A stretch of DNA of 64,000 bases from Mesorhizobium sp. Root554 (GTDB lineage: Bacteria; Pseudomonadota; Alphaproteobacteria; Rhizobiales; Rhizobiaceae): positions 1,329,775 through 1,393,774 of the forward strand of contig NZ_LMGA01000001.1 in the NCBI RefSeq assembly GCF_001427025.1, in the 5' to 3' direction. The notes under the pieces were generated by a model. That model did not search any database. It was not told the origin of the DNA and was given only the letters and a program-made list of their open reading frames with translations. Shown piece by piece: positions 55,460 to 64,000 of this stretch (its first letter is position 1; each line of letters begins with the position of its first letter). A program made the position numbers and the translations under genes.

Positions 55460-56262
55460 TTCGCCCTCGTCGTTTTCTTGGGCGGGATGGCTTTGGCGGC
55501 AACGGCTTTGGCGGGAGTCTTCTTGGCGGCAACAGCCTTGGCTGGCGTCTTCTTGGCGGCAATCGGCTTGGCGGGGCTCGCTTTGACGGGAGAAGCCTTC
55601 GTCGCAGCAACTTTGGCGCTTGTAGCCTTGGCAGGCGCGGCCTTCGCGACAGCCTTTGCAGGAACGGCAGGCGCGGTCTTCACGGAAGCCCTGGCGCTTG
55701 AGGCGGCAGCCTTGGACGGCTTTGCCGCGGCGCTTTTCTTCGCGCCGGCGGCGGGTTTGGCAACCACCTTGCCAGAACCGGCGCCTGTCGCTGCGGGCGG
55801 TGTCACCGAAGCATCGCTCATCGCCGGAAACACCACCGGCGGCGGCATCGTATCGGGACCGTTCACGCCGGGCATGGCGGTCGCGCCACCCTTTACCGGC
55901 TCGGCCGGTTGTGCGGCGGCGTCGGCGGATTCCACCTTCGGCGGTTCGGCCGGCTTCGGCTTCATCGCCGAATCCACCCCGGCGCGCACGTCGGCGGCGG
56001 CCTGCTCGAACGGATTGAGCTGCTTGCGTATCTGGGCGGCGGGGTTGAGGTCACGCAACGCATCGACGGATTTCTTGACGTCGTCGAGCTCGGCCTCTTT
56101 CAACGCATCGTTGAACTGACGCTGGAAATCGCCAGCCATGCCGCGCGCCTTGGCGGCGAACCGCCCGAAAGTGCGCAACATTCCGGGCAAATCCTTCGGC
56201 CCGACCACCACGATCATGACGATCGCGATGACCAGCATTTCAGTCCAGCCGACTTCCAACAT
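55456..56262 (-). CDS. tatB: Sec-independent translocase subunit TatB
   Basis: This 268-residue protein has an N-terminal transmembrane helix and amphipathic helix (MLEVGWTEMLVIAIVMIVVVGPKDLPGMLRTFG in parts, residues 1-60) with the conserved GPKDLP hinge. The remainder is disordered. The last 110 residues are Ala/Lys/Pro-rich like histone H1 tails and include a 30-bp tandem repeat (55493-55582). The tail is much longer than in E. coli TatB (171 residues) but long tails are frequent in Rhizobiales. The gene order is tatA-tatB-tatC. Confidence 0.95.
   Translation of the reverse strand: MLEVGWTEMLVIAIVMIVVVGPKDLPGMLRTFGRFAAKARGMAGDFQRQFNDALKEAELDDVKKSVDALRDLNPAAQIRKQLNPFEQAAADVRAGVDSAMKPKPAEPPKVESADAAAQPAEPVKGGATAMPGVNGPDTMPPPVVFPAMSDASVTPPAATGAGSGKVVAKPAAGAKKSAAAKPSKAAASSARASVKTAPAVPAKAVAKAAPAKATSAKVAATKASPVKASPAKPIAAKKTPAKAVAAKKTPAKAVAAKAIPPKKTTRAK
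55493..55582 (-). repeat. 30-bp tandem repeat in the tatB tail
   Basis: Three units starting at 55493, 55523 and 55553 encode repeats of the type AAKKTPAKAV. The first two differ at only a few bases and the third is more diverged. They are likely prone to slippage in multiples of ten residues. Confidence 0.75.
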
Positions 56263-56290
56263 GGCTATGCGTTCCGGCTAGCGGCGATGT

Positions 56291-56518
56291 TCAGCTCTTG
56301 GTGGCCTTTTCGCGCGGCGTCGAAACGGTCTCGTCGGCGCGATGCTCGACGGTGCGCTTGTCCTCGGCCACCGGCTCTTCGTCGTCAGCCATTCCCTTCT
56401 TGAAGCTCTTGATGCCCTTGGCCATGTCGCCCATCAGCTCCGGAATCTTGCCGCGGCCGAACACAAGAAGCACGATGACCAGAACGATCACCCAGTGCCA
56501 GATCGAAAACGAACCCAT
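56291..56518 (-). CDS. tatA: Sec-independent translocase subunit TatA
   Basis: This 75-residue pore-forming component has a transmembrane helix ([16 protein letters not shown]), the [18 protein letters not shown] hinge and amphipathic helix, and an acidic/charged tail. The F-G motif after the helix and the short length distinguish it from TatB. It is the first tat gene, 28 bases ahead of tatB. Confidence 0.97.
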   Translation of the reverse strand: MGSFSIWHWVIVLVIVLLVFGRGKIPELMGDMAKGIKSFKKGMADDEEPVAEDKRTVEHRADETVSTPREKATKS

Positions 56519-56654
56519 TGCAAATCTCTCCCAAGCGGTTTGCTGAACCTTGATCTATGCGCTTTCGCGTCCGGTTTCAAACAGAACCGCAAATGTCGTT
56601 GCGCCCATATGACGCATGTCCTCCGAGCGGGCAACGGCAAAAGAGATTTGGCGC

Positions 56655-57410
56655 TCAATCTTCCGTGACGCGCGGCGTCAGCAGGCCGAGTTCCTCAAGA
56701 TCGATATCCGTCAGAGGGTCTTCGTCCTCGGTCAGTTCGTCGGGATCGGCCGGCGGCAGCGGCATGGCGAAATTGGCCGGCATCCGCGCCGAAAGCAGGC
56801 CGGCGCCCTTCAGTTCCTCGATGCCGGGTAGATCGCGGATTTCTTCAAGAGCGAAATGGTCGAGGAATTTTTCCGTGGTGCCGTAGGTCACCGGGCGGCC
56901 TGGCGTGCGACGGCGTCCGCGCATCCGCACCCATTCCGTTTCCATCAGCGTATCGAGCGTGCCTTTCGAGGTTTCGACGCCGCGGATGTCCTCGATCTCG
57001 GCCCGAGTGACAGGCTGGTGATAGGCGATGATGGCGAGCACCTCCAGCGCCGCGCGCGACAGCTTTTTCTGCTGCACCGTGTCGCGGCTCATCAGGAAAG
57101 CGAGATCGCCGGCGGTGCGGAATGCCCAACCGTCGCCCACCTTGACCAGATTGACGCCGCGACGGGAGTAGATTTGCTGCAGCTCGGCCATGGCGGCCGC
57201 AATGTTTATCCCGTCGGGCAGGCGCGCCGTGAGCTGCTTTTCGCTCACCGGCTCGGCGCTGGCGAAGACAATGGCCTCGGCCATTCGCATGGCTTCGGCG
57301 ATGTGCAGCCGCTCTGCCGGGTTCTGGGTCACAGCCCCCTCGTCTTCCTGCCCCTCAGGCTCGTCGCCAACCTTGAAGGGAATGACCGAAGCGCCGATGC
57401 TGTCGCTCAT
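56655..57410 (-). CDS. scpB: Segregation and condensation protein B
   Basis: This 251-residue protein of two winged-helix domains forms the kleisin-associated part of the SMC-ScpAB condensin. Seen: AEAMRMAEAIVFASAEPVSE, LSRAALEVLAIIAYHQPVTRAEIEDIRGV and the RPVTYGTTEKFLDHF motif. The ATG at 57410 overlaps the scpA stop by four bases. The open frame continues upstream to 57965 but that part is the antisense reading of scpA. The acidic C-terminus is rhizobial in style. Confidence 0.95.
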   Translation of the reverse strand: MSDSIGASVIPFKVGDEPEGQEDEGAVTQNPAERLHIAEAMRMAEAIVFASAEPVSEKQLTARLPDGINIAAAMAELQQIYSRRGVNLVKVGDGWAFRTAGDLAFLMSRDTVQQKKLSRAALEVLAIIAYHQPVTRAEIEDIRGVETSKGTLDTLMETEWVRMRGRRRTPGRPVTYGTTEKFLDHFALEEIRDLPGIEELKGAGLLSARMPANFAMPLPPADPDELTEDEDPLTDIDLEELGLLTPRVTED

Positions 57411-58258
57411 GATGCCACCTCGACTGCCTTGATGCGCTGCCGTCCACGCAGATAGATCGGTGCGAAAACCTCCTGCTGACGCATTTCCAGGCTGCCCTCG
57501 CGCACCATCTCCAGCGTCGCGGCGAACGAAGAGGCCATTGCCGTGCGTTTCTCCTCGGGCGAGGCCAGATATTCGATCAGGAAACTGTCCAGCGCGGTCC
57601 AGTCGCCAGTTGAGCCGATCAGCCGCGCCAGCAGCGAGCGGGCATCCTTGAGCGACCAGACGCCCCGCTTGGCAATGGTGACATTGTTGATCGCCAGCCG
57701 CTGGCGCTGCGAGGCGTAGGCGGTCAGAAGATCGTAGAGCGATGCGGAGTACTCGTTGCGTTTTTCGACGATGACCATTTCCGGCATGCCGCGCTGGAAG
57801 ACGTCGCGTCCGAGCCGGTTGCGGTTCACCAGACGCGCCGCCGCGTCGCGCATCGCCTCGAGGCGGCGAAGGCGAAACTGCAGCACCGCCGCCAATTCCT
57901 CGCCGCTTTCCTCCTCGCCGGGCTGCTTCGGGATTAAAAGCTTGGATTTCAGGAAGGCCAGCCACGCCGCCATCACCAGATAGTCGGCGGCGAGTTCCAG
58001 TCGCAGCGCTCGAACTTTTTCGACGAAGGAGAGGTACTGCTCGGCCAGCGCCAGGATCGAAATGCGCGCCAGATCGACCTTCTGGTTGCGGGCGAGATGC
58101 AGCAGCAGATCGAGCGGCCCCTCGAAGCCGGCGACGTCGACGAGCAGTTCCGGCTCGCCCGTCAGGCGCGCATCGTCGTTCTCCGCCCAGAGGCGGTCCA
58201 TCGGCGCGGCCTTTTCGGGCTTGTTCTCCCCGGCCCTGCTGTTGGGCGTTTCTGCCAC
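57407..58258 (-). CDS. scpA: Segregation and condensation protein A
   Basis: This 283-residue kleisin bridges the SMC heads. Seen: the N-terminal LLVDVAGFEGPLDLLLHLARNQKVD (conserved FEGPLDLLL) and LAADYLVMAAWLAFLKSKLLIP, plus the C-terminal winged helix. The frame is open to 58477, across the nagZ end, but the GTG at 58258 has AGGAGA upstream and starts 20 bases after the nagZ stop, so it is preferred. An ATG further in (MDRLWAEND) is also possible. It is coupled to scpB. Confidence 0.93.
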   Translation of the reverse strand: MAETPNSRAGENKPEKAAPMDRLWAENDDARLTGEPELLVDVAGFEGPLDLLLHLARNQKVDLARISILALAEQYLSFVEKVRALRLELAADYLVMAAWLAFLKSKLLIPKQPGEEESGEELAAVLQFRLRRLEAMRDAAARLVNRNRLGRDVFQRGMPEMVIVEKRNEYSASLYDLLTAYASQRQRLAINNVTIAKRGVWSLKDARSLLARLIGSTGDWTALDSFLIEYLASPEEKRTAMASSFAATLEMVREGSLEMRQQEVFAPIYLRGRQRIKAVEVAS

Positions 58259-58277
58259 CGTTCCGTCCGTTCTCCTG

Positions 58278-59294
58278 TTAGGCAATCGCCTCGAAATAAT
58301 CCGCGAACTCGGTGCGCAGCTCGGTTTCGTCCTTCCGGTCCGCGCCCCGAACGGAAGAAAGCGCCCGCCTGGCGCGTTCGAGAGCCTTGCCTTCGAGTGG
58401 CGTTGCCCGCGAAGCCACGGCCCGCATTTCGTCCATGTCGCCATTGCAGTGAAGAACGATATCGACGCCCGCCGCAAGGATGGCGGCGGCCTTTGTCTGG
58501 AAATCCCCAGAAAGCGCCTTCATCGACGTGTCGTCGCTGACCAGAAGGCCGTCGAAGCCGATCTCGCCGCGGATGATTTCCTCGACCACCTTGCCGGATG
58601 TCGTGGCGGGCGATTTCGGATCGACCGCACTGTAGATGACATGCGCGGTCATCGCCATCGGTAGGTCGTTTAGGGCCGCGAACGGCGCAAAGTCATGCTT
58701 GCGCAGGTCCTTCAGCGACGTGGTGACGGTCGGCAGCTCGAAATGCGTATCGGCGACAGCGCGGCCATGTCCCGGAATATGCTTCATCACCGGCATGACG
58801 CCGCCTGACATCAGGCCTTCGGCGCTCGCCCGGCCGAGCGCTGCCACGATCTTGGGTTCCTTGCCGTAGGCGCGCGCGCCGATAACGTCGCTGGCGCCCT
58901 CGACGGGCACGTCCAGCACCGGCAGGCAATCGGCGTTGATGCCCAGCCGCAGCAGGTCGAAAGCATGCAGCCGCGCCAGCAGCCAGGCAGCGCGCAGTCC
59001 AGCCTCCTCGTCGTCACGGTAAAGCGCGCCAAGCGCCGCTCCCGCCGGATAATTCGGCGCCAGCGGCGGACGCAGGCGCTGCACCCTGCCGCCTTCCTGA
59101 TCGATAAAAACCGGCGCATGCCAGCCGACGCAATCGCGCATATGCGCCACCAGATCCTTGATCTGTTCCGGCTCGCCGATATTGCGGGCGAACAGGATGA
59201 AGCCCCACGGCGCTTCGCCACCGTAGAAAGATGCCTCGTCCCGGGAGAGCGATTTTCCGGCGCAGCCGAGGATGAGTGAACGTGATTCGGTCAT
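58278..59294 (-). CDS. nagZ: Beta-N-acetylhexosaminidase NagZ
   Basis: This 338-residue GH3 enzyme removes GlcNAc from muropeptides during cytoplasmic wall recycling. Seen: the family signature KHIPGHGRAVADTHFELP with its catalytic histidine, the nucleophile region LLVSDDTSMKAL, and FIDQEGGRVQRLRPP. No signal peptide is present, as expected. It heads the nagZ-scpA-scpB run. In related genomes the SPOR gene lies directly upstream; here an MFS gene on the other strand intervenes. Confidence 0.96.
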   Translation of the reverse strand: MTESRSLILGCAGKSLSRDEASFYGGEAPWGFILFARNIGEPEQIKDLVAHMRDCVGWHAPVFIDQEGGRVQRLRPPLAPNYPAGAALGALYRDDEEAGLRAAWLLARLHAFDLLRLGINADCLPVLDVPVEGASDVIGARAYGKEPKIVAALGRASAEGLMSGGVMPVMKHIPGHGRAVADTHFELPTVTTSLKDLRKHDFAPFAALNDLPMAMTAHVIYSAVDPKSPATTSGKVVEEIIRGEIGFDGLLVSDDTSMKALSGDFQTKAAAILAAGVDIVLHCNGDMDEMRAVASRATPLEGKALERARRALSSVRGADRKDETELRTEFADYFEAIA

Positions 59295-59534
59295 ATCGGG
59301 AGTTTAGGGGCTTATGTGCGTGAAGGGAATCGCCCGGCCTTTCCCACTGAAAACGCGGGACGGTTTTCCACTGCTGGCGATGCACTTTCCCGTGAGAGTC
59401 GGCCACGGAGCTTGCGTCTTTAGCCAACTGAATATACGCAGCCAAATCGCAAAATTGAGATTTATCTTGTGATTGAGACATCACCGTGACAATTTTGCGG
59501 GCTATTTTGGAATACCAGACGGGAGGAATTTACT

Positions 59535-60776
59535 ATGTCTAGCAATGAAAGTGTCGCTCCGTTCAGCCCGGGCGATGCGTCGCCGGTTGACAGCAAGGCC
59601 AAGAAGGCCATGTGGGGCGCGGCCATAGGCTATGCGATGGATGGCTTCGACCTGCTGATCCTGGGCTTCATGCTCAAGGCCATCAGCGCGGAGCTGGCGT
59701 TGACCCAGGCGCAAGCCGCCTCGCTGGTCACCGCCACCCTCATCGGCGCCGTTCTCGGCGGGATTCTTTTCGGCATGCTGTCCGACCGGATCGGGCGAGT
59801 CCGCGTGCTGACATGGACCATCGTGCTGTTTGCGGTTTTCACCGGCCTGTGCGCCCTCGCGCAAGGCTATTGGGATCTTCTTTTCTACCGCACCGTCGCC
59901 GGGATCGGGTTGGGTGGCGAATTCGGCATCGGCATGGCGTTGGTCGCTGAGGCATGGCCGGCCAACAAGCGCGCCCGCGCCTCCTCCTATGTCGGCCTGG
60001 GCTGGCAGTTCGGCGTTCTCGCCGCCGCGATCGCGGCGCCGCTCCTGCTTCCCCATATCGGCTGGCGCGGCATGTTCGCCGTTGGCATCATTCCTGCCTT
60101 TGTTGCGTACTGGATCCGCCATTCGCTGCATGAGCCGGAGATCTTCGTCGCCAAGGTAAAAGGCAAAGTCCACGAATCGCCGTTAAAGCTGCTGGTGAAA
60201 GACTGGGACACGACAAAGATCAGCATCGGCATGGTCATTCTCTGTTCGGTGCAGAACTTCGGCTATTACGGCGTCATGATCTGGCTGCCGAACTACCTTT
60301 CGACCCGTTTCGGCTTCGCCCTCACTCAATCCGCCATCTGGACCGCGGTAACCATCGGCGGCATGATCGTCGGCGTTTATCTCTTCGGCCACATTGCCGA
60401 CAGGCTTGGCAGACGGCCGACCTTTGTCGGCTACATGGCCGGTGCGGCCGTCATGGTGATCGTCTATTCGCAACTCACCGATCCGACGGCATTGCTGATC
60501 GCCGGCGCGGTAATGGGCTTCTTCGTCAACGGCATGATCGGCGGTTATGGCGCTCTGATGAGCGAACTCTATCCGACCGCCGCCCGGGCGACCGCGCAGA
60601 ACGTCCTGTTCAACATCGGACGCGGCTTCGGCGGGTTCGGACCGCTGGTCGTTGGCGCTATTGCCGCTGCGTATAGTTTCGAGCTGGCGATCGCGCTGCT
60701 TGCGGCTCTCTACGTCATCGACATCCTGGCAATGCTTTTCCTCATCCCGGAAAAGAAGGGCGCCGAGCTGACCTGA
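59535..60776 (+). CDS. MFS transporter (aromatic acid:proton symporter-like)
   Basis: This 413-residue permease has twelve transmembrane helices. Seen: the start AAIGYAMDGFDLLILGFML (the GYxxDGFD motif of AAHS-type carriers), loop 2-3 GMLSDRIGRVRVL, GIGLGGEFGIGMALVAE, and GHIADRLGRRP in the second half. It likely imports an aromatic or other small organic acid; the substrate is not known. GGGAGG lies eight bases before the ATG. It is flanked by genes on the opposite strand and has its own palindrome and terminator, so it looks like an independent insertion in an envelope gene cluster. Confidence 0.92.
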   Translation: MSSNESVAPFSPGDASPVDSKAKKAMWGAAIGYAMDGFDLLILGFMLKAISAELALTQAQAASLVTATLIGAVLGGILFGMLSDRIGRVRVLTWTIVLFAVFTGLCALAQGYWDLLFYRTVAGIGLGGEFGIGMALVAEAWPANKRARASSYVGLGWQFGVLAAAIAAPLLLPHIGWRGMFAVGIIPAFVAYWIRHSLHEPEIFVAKVKGKVHESPLKLLVKDWDTTKISIGMVILCSVQNFGYYGVMIWLPNYLSTRFGFALTQSAIWTAVTIGGMIVGVYLFGHIADRLGRRPTFVGYMAGAAVMVIVYSQLTDPTALLIAGAVMGFFVNGMIGGYGALMSELYPTAARATAQNVLFNIGRGFGGFGPLVVGAIAAAYSFELAIALLAALYVIDILAMLFLIPEKKGAELT

Positions 60777-60784
60777 CGCGGAAC

Positions 60785-60814
60785 GATGCCTTTCGGAATA
60801 TTCCGGAAGGCATC
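60785..60814 (+). repeat. 30-bp palindrome directly after the MFS stop codon
   Basis: GATGCCTT-T-CGGAAT / ATTCCG-G-AAGGCATC, with one mismatched pair, spans 60785-60814. It is followed 13 bases later by a separate terminator. It may be a second RNA hairpin protecting the mRNA 3' end, or a binding site. Confidence 0.6.
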
Positions 60815-60827
60815 CGTCGAAAGATCG

Positions 60828-60858
60828 AAGGGCCGGACAAAAGTCCGGCCCTTTTTCT
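60828..60858 (+). terminator. Terminator of the MFS gene
   Basis: AAGGGCCGGAC, loop AAAA, GTCCGGCCCTTTTTC. An 11-bp GC-rich stem with a T-run. The remainder of the 60777-61120 gap holds this, the palindrome at 60785 and the SPOR-gene terminator; no further gene was seen. Confidence 0.93.
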
Positions 60859-61068
60859 TTGGGCAAGGGAAGACGGCTCGCTTCTCCTGCCCGCCCTGCA
60901 TTTCAAGAACCGTGCTTCAATCGCCCGGCAGGCAGGCCCTCCGCAGCGCCGCTCGGAGCAAGCCAAAGCACCTTGCTTCCGGCCATGGCCGGTTCAGGTT
61001 TGCATTGGGGACACACCGCAGATGCTCGCTGCGGCATGACATCCAACAATCATCAGTTGCCTAAACGA

Positions 61069-61096
61069 AGACGGCGCGGCCGAAGCCGCGCCGTCT
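61069..61096 (-). terminator. Probable terminator of the SPOR-domain gene
   Basis: AGACGGCGCGGC and GCCGCGCCGTCT form a perfect 12-bp stem around a 4-base CGAA (TTCG on the minus strand) loop, 24 bases past the minus-strand stop. The T-run after it (TCGTTT) is short. Confidence 0.7.
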
Positions 61097-61120
61097 GGTT
61101 CTTGCCGAGGCTAAGAAAAT

Positions 61121-64000
61121 CTACTTGGAAACGAAGCAGTTGCCGCCGGCAGCCTTGTAGCTCGTGCAAAGTTCAACCGCATCGTTGCGCGAGGGGGCCG
61201 GCACGCGAACCCGGTAGAACGTGCCCTTGCCGGCAATCTCGGCCTTGACGATATTGACGCCACGGCCGTTGAGAACGCTGGAATAGCGACGGGCCAGATC
61301 CTGATAGGTCGACTGGGCGCTGTCGGCGGTCGGCTGCGAGGCGATCTGCATGGACCACGCGCCGCCGGCAGCCGTGGAGGCCGCTGTGTTGATGGCCGCA
61401 ACCTGATCCGTCTTGACTTCACCGACCACATCGATCGGCTGATCGGACGGACGCTGAGGGGCAATCGGCGCGATGGAAGGCGTCAGGGCCGACTGTCCGG
61501 CAGCCTCCGGCGCATTCGCGGCAACCGGCCCTACGCCCTCGCCCTGCGGTGCGGCTTCGCCCTGCGGGGCGGCCGGCTTCAGTTCATTGATATTGGTCTG
61601 CGGGTTAACCGCGCCGGTGGCGTCGGGTACGGTCGCCACGAGTTGCGGGGCCGGATCGGCCGGCTCCGAGGCGGAAACCTGTGCGGGAGCGGGATCCTCG
61701 CGCGGCACCAGCGAACCGTCCGGCTTCACCACCATGGTGCGAACCTTGCGCGGCGTTACCAGCGCTGTTTCCTGGCTGCCATTCGCGGCGTCTTCCTGCA
61801 ATACCTGCTCGATGCGGTCCTCGGACTTGCCCGTCGGCGCAGCCGCCTCGTCCGTCTCCGGATTGGCTCCGACGATGCGCGGTTCAGCCTTGGCCGTCAC
61901 GTCGATCGGTTCTTCCGTATTGGTCACAAGATTCTGCTGCGACGGTTCGCTCGGCGCAGCACCCTTCGACACTGCGTCGTAGACCTTGTTGTCCTGGTTC
62001 GGAATAACGGCGCCGCCCGGGTTTTCCGGCTTCACCTTGATCGGCTGGTTGTCCGCTTTGACGATAGCCGGAGCCTCGCTGCCGCTGCCGCCCCCAAAGG
62101 AAAGGGCAAAGGCGCCGACACCACCGACGACGGCAATGGCAGCAACAGCCCCTGCCCACAAGAGCAGCCGGTTGCGCGGCCTCGCCTGCTCGGCCTCCGA
62201 AGCCGCCGCGATATCCATCGACTGGTCGAGATCCGGATCGTAGTCGAACGCATCGTCGTCGGCCACGGCGGCGCGATTTCCGCCAAAGGAATCGAGATCG
62301 AAATCGTCCAGCGGATCGCTGGCCGCCGAACGGTTTGCTGTCGCGGCATCCGGCGCCCCGGCGTAGACACTCGCGGCAGCGCCGCGCTGGTAGCCGGCGC
62401 CATAGGCATCGTCGTCGTAAGAGCTGGCAGCTGGCGCGGCAGACGAAGGTTCGCCAGCATTCATCTCGTTGAGAATGCTGCTGAACTCCGCATCCAGATC
62501 GTCGTAGGACGCGGCGTCAGTCCTGGCTTCCTCGAAGGCGACTTCGGGGAGGTCGAGATCGTCGGCCAGCGCCACGACACGCTCGGGAACGTCGATAGTC
62601 TCGACATCGGGCATGTCTTCATATCGAGGGGCTCTAGCCGCGGGCGTGCTTGCTGGATAAGACGCCGCAGCGGATACAGGCGGCGTTGCCGTGGAAGACG
62701 CCGCTGCCGTTTGCCAGGAGGTGTCAGCGCGCGGCTGCGTGGGCGTCTGCCAGGCAGGCATCGCGGCAGCCGAAATCGCCGCGGCCGAGGCCACGGCAGG
62801 CGCAACCACCCCAACCGACCCGAAATGCTTGTCCAGTTCGGCGTCGAAATCGTTTTCGTCGAAATCCGCAGCACCCTGGGCTTCGCCCTCGTCTGCTTCG
62901 CTGTCATCGGTTTCTGCGGCATCGATCTCCATATCGCTGAAATCGACCGCTTCCAGATCGACCAGCAATGCCGGGTCAATGTCTTCTTCGATGTCGGCCC
63001 GCGATTCACCCTGGTCGGCTGCGATATCGAGGTCCCAGGCCGCCGCATCGAAGTCGTCGATCGGATCCGCTTCGGCGACGACCGGCGCAGCCGTTTCATC
63101 GGAAGCGGTAACAGGCGGTGCTTCAACCACTTCAGGCTGCACAACGGGACGCGCGCTCATGCGGTTCAAAAGCGCATTGAGTTCGTCTTCAAGCGAATTG
63201 TCGTCTTCGGTCACGGCAGCAGCCGCTGCCGGCTCGGCCGGAGCGGCATAGGCTGGCGCGGCATAGACGGGAGCCACCGTTTGCACGGGCTCGACTTCCG
63301 GCTCACCGAGATCGGCAAAGGCATCGTCGAGGTCCATGCCGAGGTCGAGATCGTCGGCCAACTCCGTCGATTGGGCGTTCGCCGGCAGCATGGCGTCGTC
63401 CTCTTCAGCAACGGCGTCCTCCGCCTCAAGCGCGGATTCCCCGGCAAGCTCAAGCGAAGGCATGTCGAAATCCATATCGACATCGGCCATTGCGCCGTCG
63501 AGCGAACGATCATCGCCCTGCACGGCCGCATGCACGGCCTGCTGCGCAGGCTGTTCGGCGTCGAACTCCAAATCGTCAAAGACAGCTTCGTCGAAATCGT
63601 CCTCGGACGGTTCGGACACTACCGGATCGGCAGACTGCGCGAAGCCAGGCCCGGCCAAAGCCTCCGGCTCAACGATCTGCTCCGCGTCGAAATCGTCTTC
63701 TTCGTCAGCATCAAACTGAAGCGGCGCCTCGGCCGGCGCATTGAAATCGCTTTCAAACGAACGGGCGACTGCGTCTTCGAAATCATCCTCGATCGGGCCG
63801 GTCTCGGCCTGTTCAGTCTCGGGCAATGCGAATGCGTCGGAAGCTGCCCCGCGGATCTCTCCGGCAGCCGCATCGGGCTCATCCAGCAGGAATTCGTCGT
63901 CGAGCGACAGAGAAAGCTCGTCGGCGCCTTCCTCGACCGCGCTGTCGTCGGCGGCCTCAAAAACAGCCGGTTCATGGCGATCACCGACACGATTTTCGAC
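61121..64000 (-). CDS. SPOR-domain protein with very long acidic N-terminal region (5' end outside the window)
   Basis: At least 959 residues are visible; the minus-strand frame stays open to the right edge, so the start is not in the window. The TTG at 63826 is internal. Most of the N-terminal part is disordered and very acidic (repeats such as DDFDEAVFDDLEFDAEQ). A single transmembrane helix (LLLWAGAVAAIAVVGGVGAF, near 62150) and a Pro/Ala/Glu-rich periplasmic linker follow. The C-terminal SPOR domain (about 61124-61370, WSMQIASQPTADSAQSTYQDL to YRVRVPAP) binds denuded glycan strands at the septum. It likely acts in cell division. Confidence 0.92.
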   Translation of the reverse strand, partial: VENRVGDRHEPAVFEAADDSAVEEGADELSLSLDDEFLLDEPDAAAGEIRGAASDAFALPETEQAETGPIEDDFEDAVARSFESDFNAPAEAPLQFDADEEDDFDAEQIVEPEALAGPGFAQSADPVVSEPSEDDFDEAVFDDLEFDAEQPAQQAVHAAVQGDDRSLDGAMADVDMDFDMPSLELAGESALEAEDAVAEEDDAMLPANAQSTELADDLDLGMDLDDAFADLGEPEVEPVQTVAPVYAAPAYAAPAEPAAAAAVTEDDNSLEDELNALLNRMSARPVVQPEVVEAPPVTASDETAAPVVAEADPIDDFDAAAWDLDIAADQGESRADIEEDIDPALLVDLEAVDFSDMEIDAAETDDSEADEGEAQGAADFDENDFDAELDKHFGSVGVVAPAVASAAAISAAAMPAWQTPTQPRADTSWQTAAASSTATPPVSAAASYPASTPAARAPRYEDMPDVETIDVPERVVALADDLDLPEVAFEEARTDAASYDDLDAEFSSILNEMNAGEPSSAAPAASSYDDDAYGAGYQRGAAASVYAGAPDAATANRSAASDPLDDFDLDSFGGNRAAVADDDAFDYDPDLDQSMDIAAASEAEQARPRNRLLLWAGAVAAIAVVGGVGAFALSFGGGSGSEAPAIVKADNQPIKVKPENPGGAVIPNQDNKVYDAVSKGAAPSEPSQQNLVTNTEEPIDVTAKAEPRIVGANPETDEAAAPTGKSEDRIEQVLQEDAANGSQETALVTPRKVRTMVVKPDGSLVPREDPAPAQVSASEPADPAPQLVATVPDATGAVNPQTNINELKPAAPQGEAAPQGEGVGPVAANAPEAAGQSALTPSIAPIAPQRPSDQPIDVVGEVKTDQVAAINTAASTAAGGAWSMQIASQPTADSAQSTYQDLARRYSSVLNGRGVNIVKAEIAGKGTFYRVRVPAPSRNDAVELCTSYKAAGGNCFVSK

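Noticed and set aside
63826..63828. TTG at 63826 as the start of the SPOR gene
   Set aside because: The frame continues without a stop to the window edge with the same acidic composition, so the gene is cut by the window, not started there.

Overview
The window reads as chromosomal core DNA of an alphaproteobacterium of the Hyphomicrobiales (Rhizobiales), most like the Phyllobacteriaceae (Mesorhizobium, Aminobacter, Nitratireductor and relatives). This rests on high G+C, the gene families (DUF2336, DUF982, DUF1127, fused SecDF, GDYXXLXY), and gene order such as nagZ-scpA-scpB-tatABC-serS-surE-pcm-nlpD-DUF815-yajC-secDF. No insertion sequence, phage, plasmid gene or CRISPR array was found.

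Layout. (1) 1-3.1 kb: the start of a MarR/GNAT regulator with a palindromic operator, CIRCE-controlled groESL, and a CsbD stress gene behind an EcfG-type promoter. (2) 3.2-7.8 kb: a tandem glycine riboswitch and gcvTHP. (3) 7.9-24.3 kb: a cysteine-rich small protein, an XRE-SulP pair, parE, a FUSC exporter, DUF2336, a coupled MaoC-CitE pair, a nitroreductase, a secreted protein, thrS, a membrane-anchored Mrr-like nuclease, yidD, a luciferase-like oxidoreductase and an IscU-like scaffold. (4) 24.5-35 kb: folE, hisI, patatin, recJ, hom, an aminotransferase, a small lipoprotein, phaC and an M15-type peptidase. (5) 35.1-42 kb: tRNA-Glu, DUF982, map, radC, tig, tRNA-Leu, two membrane proteins and a DHFR-like protein. 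(6) 42.2-42.9 kb: two tandem DUF1127 micro-genes followed by two tandem small-RNA units, the most distinctive locus here. (7) 43-49.7 kb: trmFO, two homologues of mitochondrial complex I assembly factors, secDF, yajC and a DUF815 ATPase. (8) 49.8-64 kb: the envelope and division cluster nlpD-pcm-surE-serS-tatCBA-scpBA-nagZ, an MFS transporter on the opposite strand, and a very long acidic SPOR protein running off the right edge.

Most genes are housekeeping: protein folding (GroESL, trigger factor, YidD, SecDF/YajC, Tat), one-carbon metabolism (glycine cleavage, FolE, TrmFO), chromosome maintenance (ParE, RecJ, RadC, ScpAB) and cell-wall remodelling (NlpD, NagZ, M15, SPOR). The items most worth attention are the DUF1127/anti-Shine-Dalgarno hairpin array at 42.3-42.9 kb and an AT-rich in-frame insertion of about 93 codons in serS at 53.5-53.7 kb. 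Smaller items are the EcfG promoter and possible small RNA near csbD, the cysteine-rich protein at 8 kb, the Mrr-like nuclease, and the hairpin between groES and groEL.
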